Assembly: GCA_936914905.1 (NCBI GenBank)
Contig: CAKZGI010000328.1
Coordinates: forward strand, 1-50,447
Length of the DNA stretch: 50,447 nucleotides
From: an uncultured Trichormus sp.
Lineage (GTDB): Bacteria; Cyanobacteriota; Cyanobacteriia; Cyanobacteriales; Nostocaceae
Direction of reading: 5' to 3'
Every line of letters begins with the position of its first letter. Position 1 is the stretch's first letter. A program made the translations under genes and the position numbers. This document shows, piece after piece, positions 46,567 through 50,447 of the stretch. Under the pieces are notes generated by a model, which did no database searches, was not told where the DNA came from, and was given only the letters and a program-made list of their open reading frames with translations.

Positions 46567-46989
46567 GTGCCTTTGCCCAAAGCATATAGACTAAAATCCC
46601 GTAGGGATTTTCAGGCAGTTTTCCGAGAAGGAATTCGGTGTCATAGCTCTCATTTCACTTTGAGAGCTTTAAAACCGTTGGGTGCAAAACAACCTTCTAT
46701 AGATGCTGCCAATGTCACAATAAAAGCAACTAGCTGTGAAAATTTAGCCACGACTAAAATCGGCATTTCTATTAGCACTAAAGTCAGTAAAAGAGCAGTA
46801 GTTCGCAACCGTATTAAACGGCAAATTGCCACAGCTTTGTATCAATTAATGCCTAAATTACTGCCGGGATGGCGGCTAGTCGTAATTGTGAAGCCAAAGG
46901 CAGCAGAATCTGAGTGCGTAAGCCAACAATTTCTGCAAGAATTAGAGCAGTTGTTGGCAAAAGCTGAGGTCATAAATGGGTATTCGTGA
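46567..46989 (+). CDS. rnpA: ribonuclease P protein component
   Basis: Protein subunit that helps RNase P RNA cut the 5' leader from pre-tRNAs; 140 residues. The signature is intact: LKSRRDFQAVFREG at the N-terminus and the RNA-binding motif KRAVVRNRIKRQIATALYQL. Start codon is GTG, 26 bp after rpmH. A non-conserved stretch (about residues 36-58) lengthens the central loop. It overlaps the next gene by 14 bp. Confidence 0.95.
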   Translation: MPLPKAYRLKSRRDFQAVFREGIRCHSSHFTLRALKPLGAKQPSIDAANVTIKATSCENLATTKIGISISTKVSKRAVVRNRIKRQIATALYQLMPKLLPGWRLVVIVKPKAAESECVSQQFLQELEQLLAKAEVINGYS

Positions 46990-47365
46990 AGAAATTTATT
47001 ATGAAGGTGGCCCCCATATTGGGGATTTGCTTCTCAATTTATTAATTGGGCTAACCTTGGTTGGTTTGCCATTGACTATTGCGGCAATAGTCAGAGCGTT
47101 GTGGTTGCGTTTTCGCATCACTGATCGCCGAATTGCGGTGATGGGTGGTTGGATGGGACGCGATCGCACTGACGTAATTTACTCAGAAATCCTCAAAGTC
47201 GTCAAAATACCCCGTGGTGTTGGCTTATGGGGAGATATGGTAGTTACACTCAGAAACGGTACTCGTTTAGAAATGCGGGCAGTTCCCAACTTTCGGGAAG
47301 TTTATGACTACATTAACGAAAAAGTTGCTGCTAAAAATCCCCAATACAGTGCCGCTAAACAGTAG
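46976..47365 (+). CDS. membrane-anchored bacterial PH-domain protein
   Basis: A 129-residue protein with an N-terminal hydrophobic hairpin (LLLNLLIGLTLVGLPLTIAA) followed by a bacterial pleckstrin-homology domain (RFRITDRRIAVMGGWMGRDR, then RLEMRAVPNFREVYDYI). It starts 14 bp inside the end of rnpA, so translation is coupled. It lies between rnpA and yidC, where cyanobacteria often have this gene in place of the yidD found in other bacteria. Function not established; location suggests membrane-protein biogenesis. Confidence 0.85.
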   Translation: MGIREEIYYEGGPHIGDLLLNLLIGLTLVGLPLTIAAIVRALWLRFRITDRRIAVMGGWMGRDRTDVIYSEILKVVKIPRGVGLWGDMVVTLRNGTRLEMRAVPNFREVYDYINEKVAAKNPQYSAAKQ

Positions 47366-47620
47366 TCATTCATGAGCTGTGTATATCAAGACCAATCAAA
47401 TAGAAAAAAGATGGTGCCTAGGAGAGTAAGGAGTGGGAGATAAAGAGAGGAAGAGGAAAAATTTACCCCCCTACATTCTCTCCCAGTCCCCTGTCCCCAT
47501 CCCCCAGTCCGCAATCTCCATTGTGCGGCTATCCGTAGCGAAGGATAATCGCTAATAAATCACTATTTAGATAAATTAGATTCAGTTCAATTTAGAGTAC
47601 CTCAGGTTGGATTCAGAATA
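47366..47620. repeat. spacer with CCCAGTCCCC-type repeats upstream of yidC
   Basis: A 255-bp spacer containing GTAAGGAGTGGGAGATAAAG, then CTCTCCCAGTCCCCTGTCCC and CCATCCCCCAGTCC. These are purine- and pyrimidine-rich repeats like those at 46244 and inside the radical SAM gene. A TAGATAAATTAGATTCAG stretch precedes the yidC start. No terminator or gene recognised. Confidence 0.45.
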
Positions 47621-48772
47621 ATGGATTTTGGTATCGGATTTCTCTCGAACAACGTGATGCTGCCAATCATAGACTTCTTCTATGGTTTTTTCCCTAGCTA
47701 TGGATTGGCGATCGTTGCCTTGACACTGATAATCCGCTTTGCGCTCTATCCCCTAAGTGCTGGCTCGATTCGCAGTATGCGACGAATGCGGGTTGTCCAG
47801 CCTGTAATGCAAAAGCGGATGGCAGAAATCAAAGAGCGTTATAAAGACGATCCGCAAAAGCAGCAAGAGGAAATGGTCAATGTCCAAAAAGAATTTGGCA
47901 ACCCCTTGGCAGGGTGTTTGCCATTACTTTTACAGATGCCTGTCTTACTAGCACTATTTGCTACTTTGCGGGGTTCACCATTTGCGGGGGTTAACTACTC
48001 TGTTAACCTGCAAATATTACCCTCCGAACAAATCGAACGCATTCAACCCCAAGCCTTTGCCACTGCTCCCCAAAATATCTACATTGCAGATGGGGAACAC
48101 ACAAAAATTACCGCTATCCTCCCTAGTGGTAATAAGTTGGCAGTAGGAGAAAAGACAAAAGTCCAATATCAAACAATGGAGGGCAAACCATTTGATTTGC
48201 TCTTAGCAGAACATCCAGAAACCAAATTGACTCCTGAATGGAAAATTATGAAAGGGGAAGATAGGGTGAAAATTGATGCCGAAGGCAATATAGAAGCCTT
48301 GCAGCCAGGAGACGTGACAATTCAAGGCTCAATCCCAGGACTGGCGGCAGATAGAGGATTTCTGTTCATTGATGCTTTAGGTAGAGTAGGCGCACAAGAT
48401 CCTGATGGCACAATTCACTGGGATATTGTGGTGATGATTGTCTTCTTTGGCATTAGTCTTTACGTCAGCCAAATGCTTTCTGGGCAGAATTCCAGCGGTG
48501 GGAATCCTCAGCAGGATACGGTTAATAAAATCACCCCTGTAATCTTTTCGGGGATGTTTCTGTTTTTCCCTCTACCTGCTGGTGTGTTGATGTACATGGT
48601 GATTGGCAACATTTTCCAAACCCTGCAAACCTACATTCTTTCCCGCGAACCTCTACCGGAGGAGTTGCAAAAGTTGGTGGTTCTCCAGGAGAATGAAAAA
48701 GAAGCAACAACCGCAGAAGCTAAAACTTTGCCCTTTGAGCCAAAAAGTTCTAAGAAAAAGGCTACAGGCTGA
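47621..48772 (+). CDS. yidC: membrane protein insertase YidC/Oxa1/Alb3 with Ig-like insert
   Basis: Inner or thylakoid membrane insertase of 383 residues; its targets include photosynthetic and respiratory proteins. First helix at about 20-40 ([20 protein letters not shown]), then the cytoplasmic charged loop ([20 protein letters not shown]) and [20 protein letters not shown]. The last helices follow near 270-345 ([40 protein letters not shown]). Between the second and third helices lies a large exported loop (about residues 125-265) containing [20 protein letters not shown] and [20 protein letters not shown]. It has the pattern of a BIG2-type Ig-like domain. The C-terminus is lysine-rich, as in ribosome-binding forms. 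The E. coli-type N-terminal periplasmic domain is absent. Confidence 0.93.
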   Translation: MDFGIGFLSNNVMLPIIDFFYGFFPSYGLAIVALTLIIRFALYPLSAGSIRSMRRMRVVQPVMQKRMAEIKERYKDDPQKQQEEMVNVQKEFGNPLAGCLPLLLQMPVLLALFATLRGSPFAGVNYSVNLQILPSEQIERIQPQAFATAPQNIYIADGEHTKITAILPSGNKLAVGEKTKVQYQTMEGKPFDLLLAEHPETKLTPEWKIMKGEDRVKIDAEGNIEALQPGDVTIQGSIPGLAADRGFLFIDALGRVGAQDPDGTIHWDIVVMIVFFGISLYVSQMLSGQNSSGGNPQQDTVNKITPVIFSGMFLFFPLPAGVLMYMVIGNIFQTLQTYILSREPLPEELQKLVVLQENEKEATTAEAKTLPFEPKSSKKKATG

Positions 48773-48774
48773 TT

Positions 48775-49308
48775 ATGAGTTACATTTCCATGCAGCATGT
48801 CGAAGAATGGTTAACACAATTGCTGCAACTCACTGGTATATCTACTAATGTTATAGGGAATTTGGATGCTGCTCCAGCTATTGGGGTGGACTCTCAAGAA
48901 CCGGATAACTACTGGTTGATAATTGACGAAACGAATTTGATGCCAGAACAAATCAGGATGTTGACTGGTGCTGGTGGTACTGTCTTGGATGCGATGCAGT
49001 ATCTAGCAAACTCGGTGCTGAACTTGCATCAACCAGAACACGCGCATAGATCTTATACTATTGAGTTGAATAGCTACCGTGTTAAACGACAAGCAGAAAT
49101 TAGTGCTTTAGCAAAAACAGCGCTTCAAGAAGTGCGTTTTTCTGGACGAGAAGTGGAAATTAGATCCCTCAGTTCGGCAGAACGGCGACAAGTTCATAAC
49201 TTTCTGAAGGAATTTCCAGATTTGGAAACCTTCAGCAGAGGGAAAGAACCCCATCGTAATTTGGTAGTTCGTCCTGCGACTGAACCACCAACAGATCCTG
49301 GCTATTAG
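48775..49308 (+). CDS. jag: Jag/KhpB-type KH-R3H RNA-binding protein
   Basis: A 177-residue cytoplasmic protein, the usual partner of yidC. A KH domain (IRMLTGAGGTVLDAMQYLAN, about 60-95) is followed by an R3H domain (ERRQVHNFLKEFPDLETFSR, about 135-155) with the RxxxH motif, and EPHRNLVVRPA ends the fold. Jag proteins bind RNA and influence cell-wall growth in Gram-positives; in cyanobacteria the role is unproven. The start is 2 bp after the yidC stop, so translation is coupled. Confidence 0.92.
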   Translation: MSYISMQHVEEWLTQLLQLTGISTNVIGNLDAAPAIGVDSQEPDNYWLIIDETNLMPEQIRMLTGAGGTVLDAMQYLANSVLNLHQPEHAHRSYTIELNSYRVKRQAEISALAKTALQEVRFSGREVEIRSLSSAERRQVHNFLKEFPDLETFSRGKEPHRNLVVRPATEPPTDPGY

Positions 49309-49386
49309 AGCTAAAATCAAAGTGTAGTAACAGCAATTCTGCTGATTATCAACCATAATTTTGCGTGAGGATATCTCACAAATCCT

Positions 49387-49893
49387 ATGGACGCTATTTT
49401 TATTCCGCAGCTAACTAAAGCCCCGGAGCGGACAGAGGAAATTCAAGTTAATGAGTCTCTGCCCGGTCTGGAAACTTTAACCCCGGTGCGTGGAGTTATC
49501 CGCGTGCAGCATCAGGGTAATTACTTAGAAGTTTCCGGTCAGGCAGAATCAATTATTACTTGTACCTGTAACCGCTGTTTGCAGCAATATAATCAACGTT
49601 TGGCTGTTAATACTAAAGAAATTATTTGGTTAGATGCAAATGCTAATCAAGGCGAAGACTTGCCTTTAGAAAGAGAAGTGGCTATAGACGATTTAGTGGA
49701 AACGGTTTCACATAATGGTTATTTTTATCCTAGTGAATGGCTGTATGAGCAAATGTGTTTAGCAATTCCCCAGCGTCAGTTGTGCGCTCCTAAATGTCCA
49801 GGTATTTTGGATGCTGTTGCTAGTATTTCTGAGGAGATTATTGATAATCGTTGGTCTGCTTTGCAAAGCTTGAAAAAGCAACTTCCAGAATAG
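49387..49893 (+). CDS. YceD family protein (DUF177)
   Basis: A 168-residue protein with two cysteine pairs: CTCNRCL (about 60-66) and CAPKCPG (about 137-143), which look like a metal site, together with the acidic AIDDLVETVSHNGYF region. YceD is widely conserved next to rpmF (L32) and is implicated in 23S rRNA or ribosome-related processes in other bacteria and plants. No rpmF follows here. It is 78 bp downstream of jag and probably belongs to the same unit. Confidence 0.85.
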   Translation: MDAIFIPQLTKAPERTEEIQVNESLPGLETLTPVRGVIRVQHQGNYLEVSGQAESIITCTCNRCLQQYNQRLAVNTKEIIWLDANANQGEDLPLEREVAIDDLVETVSHNGYFYPSEWLYEQMCLAIPQRQLCAPKCPGILDAVASISEEIIDNRWSALQSLKKQLPE

Positions 49894-49923
49894 TAAAATA
49901 AACTGAAGTAAGGAATTTGAGTT

Positions 49924-50183
49924 ATGGCTAGTGAAACCATAACGACTTACACGACTTAAGGACAAGTAACTATCCCAAAAGAAATTAGAGATTATCTCAA
50001 CCTTACTAACTGTGTCAAGGTTGATTTTGTCATTGATGAAAATGGGATAGTCAAACTTATTCCTCTAAATTAAATGTTCCTGTTCAAGGTTTATCCGGGA
50101 TTTTACATCGTCCGGGTATGACTCCCACAACGTTAGAGGAAATGGAAGCAGCAATTAGGGAAGGATCAAGTGATTGGAGTTGA
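49924..50183 (+). pseudogene. dead AbrB/MazE/VapB-like antitoxin
   Basis: ATG 49924 opens MASETITTYTT, then a TAA at codon 12, and the same frame continues GQVTIPKEIRDYLNLTNCVK and VDFVIDENGIVKLIPLN, the swapped-hairpin AbrB fold. A one-base shift near 50070 then gives the C-terminal tail VPVQGLSGILHRPGMTPTTL and EEMEAAIREGSSDWS, ending at TGA 50183. The GQVTIPKEIR motif identifies the family. It has two lesions. Confidence 0.75.
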
Positions 50184-50352
50184 TACAAGTATTTTAGTGC
50201 CCTACCTGACAAAAGATGATTAACAACAGTGGGAACAAGCTGCTGAAATCATTGAAGCTGGGGAGAAATGTTTTGTTGCTAATGTAGTTCTCTATGAATT
50301 AGTCTGAGTTTTACGTGGTAAACTTGATTAATTTACTAGAGAGGAAATTTAA
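50170..50352 (+). pseudogene. dead VapC-like PIN-domain toxin, partial
   Basis: GTG 50170 overlaps the antitoxin end by 14 bp, as in intact vapBC pairs. The frame reads VIGVDTSILVPYLTKDD, stop, QQWEQAAEIIEAGEKCFVAN, VVLYELV, stop, VLRGKLD, stop, FTREEI. The aspartate in GVDTSILVRYL and the glutamate in the YELV segment are the PIN active-site residues. In-frame stops show that it is inactive. The family continues past this point in intact genes, but after 50352 the sequence turns into a tandem repeat and then runs off the window. Confidence 0.75.
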
Positions 50353-50388
50353 GGAAAGTGGATTAAATAAGGAAAGTGGATTAAATAA
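50353..50388. repeat. exact 18-bp tandem duplication
   Basis: GGAAAGTGGATTAAATAA occurs twice in succession (50353-50370 and 50371-50388), inside the decaying toxin gene. It is probably a slippage or duplication event after the gene lost function. Confidence 0.85.
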
Positions 50389-50447
50389 GGTGTAAGAGTG
50401 CCAATAATATCTATACACTAGAAGGGTAGATGGAGAACTGGTAGATG

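Noticed and set aside
46406-49308. Chromosome origin next to rpmH-rnpA
   Set aside because: In many bacteria dnaA and oriC lie beside rpmH, but no dnaA gene or cluster of DnaA boxes is visible here, and in cyanobacteria this linkage is usually absent.

Overview
The window comes from a filamentous-type (Nostocales-like) cyanobacterium. Evidence: ferredoxin-dependent glutamate synthase, a split pntAA/pntAB/pntB transhydrogenase, a DICT-domain regulator, DUF1997, DUF2808 and YceD proteins of cyanobacterial type, RNase E ending in the cyanobacterial arginine-rich tail, several GCGATCGC (HIP1) sites in the conserved genes, and many copies of the short intergenic repeats typical of Nostoc/Anabaena relatives. 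The number of broken accessory genes beside intact housekeeping genes suggests a genome under reductive decay, as known for the Azolla symbiont; that identification is inference only.

Layout. 1-610: two remnants of unidentified genes. 662-5266 (minus): dxr and two intact membrane glycosyltransferases. 5269-9940: a graveyard holding a third membrane glycosyltransferase, a GT2 polyprenyl-phosphate glycosyltransferase, an EamA/ArnE-like transporter and an unidentified fragment, plus a composite repeat and a 186-bp MITE with a TTA target duplication. 10342-11250: an intact NodB-type polysaccharide deacetylase. 11339-16066 (minus): Fd-GOGAT. 16940-20122: a phosphodiester glycosidase, a cupin and an A-type Fe-S carrier. 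20303-25494: the str cluster rpsL-rpsG-fusA-tuf-rpsJ, broken up by intrinsic terminators. 25692-28282: Lon-domain protein, pheA, DUF1997. 28450-34516 (minus): a TIGR03960 radical SAM protein, then rne and rnhB, with a newly noticed remnant between the radical SAM gene and rne. 35079-41367: two small conserved proteins, clpS, a CPBP protease overlapping a broken secreted peptide, a coupled DICT/HD regulator and pentapeptide-repeat protein, and a second radical SAM protein. 41825-44837 (minus): the transhydrogenase operon. 45731-49893: DUF2808 protein, then rpmH-rnpA-PH-yidC-jag and YceD. 49924-50388: a dead VapBC-like toxin-antitoxin pair.

How the parts relate. The glycosyltransferases, GT2 enzyme, small EamA transporter and deacetylase resemble, part for part, an Arn-like pathway in which a sugar is loaded on a lipid carrier, flipped and transferred at the cell surface; here the lipid-loading and flipping genes are dead. 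The translation block, RNA-decay block (RNase E, RNase HII, RNase P protein) and membrane-insertion block (YidC, Jag) are all intact.

The most interesting signals are intergenic-type repeats that have entered essential coding sequences in frame (two in Fd-GOGAT, one in the radical SAM protein), the Ig-like (BIG2-type) segment inside YidC, the coupled DICT/pentapeptide pair, and several unlisted gene remnants. I found no rRNA, tRNA, CRISPR array or intact transposase gene.
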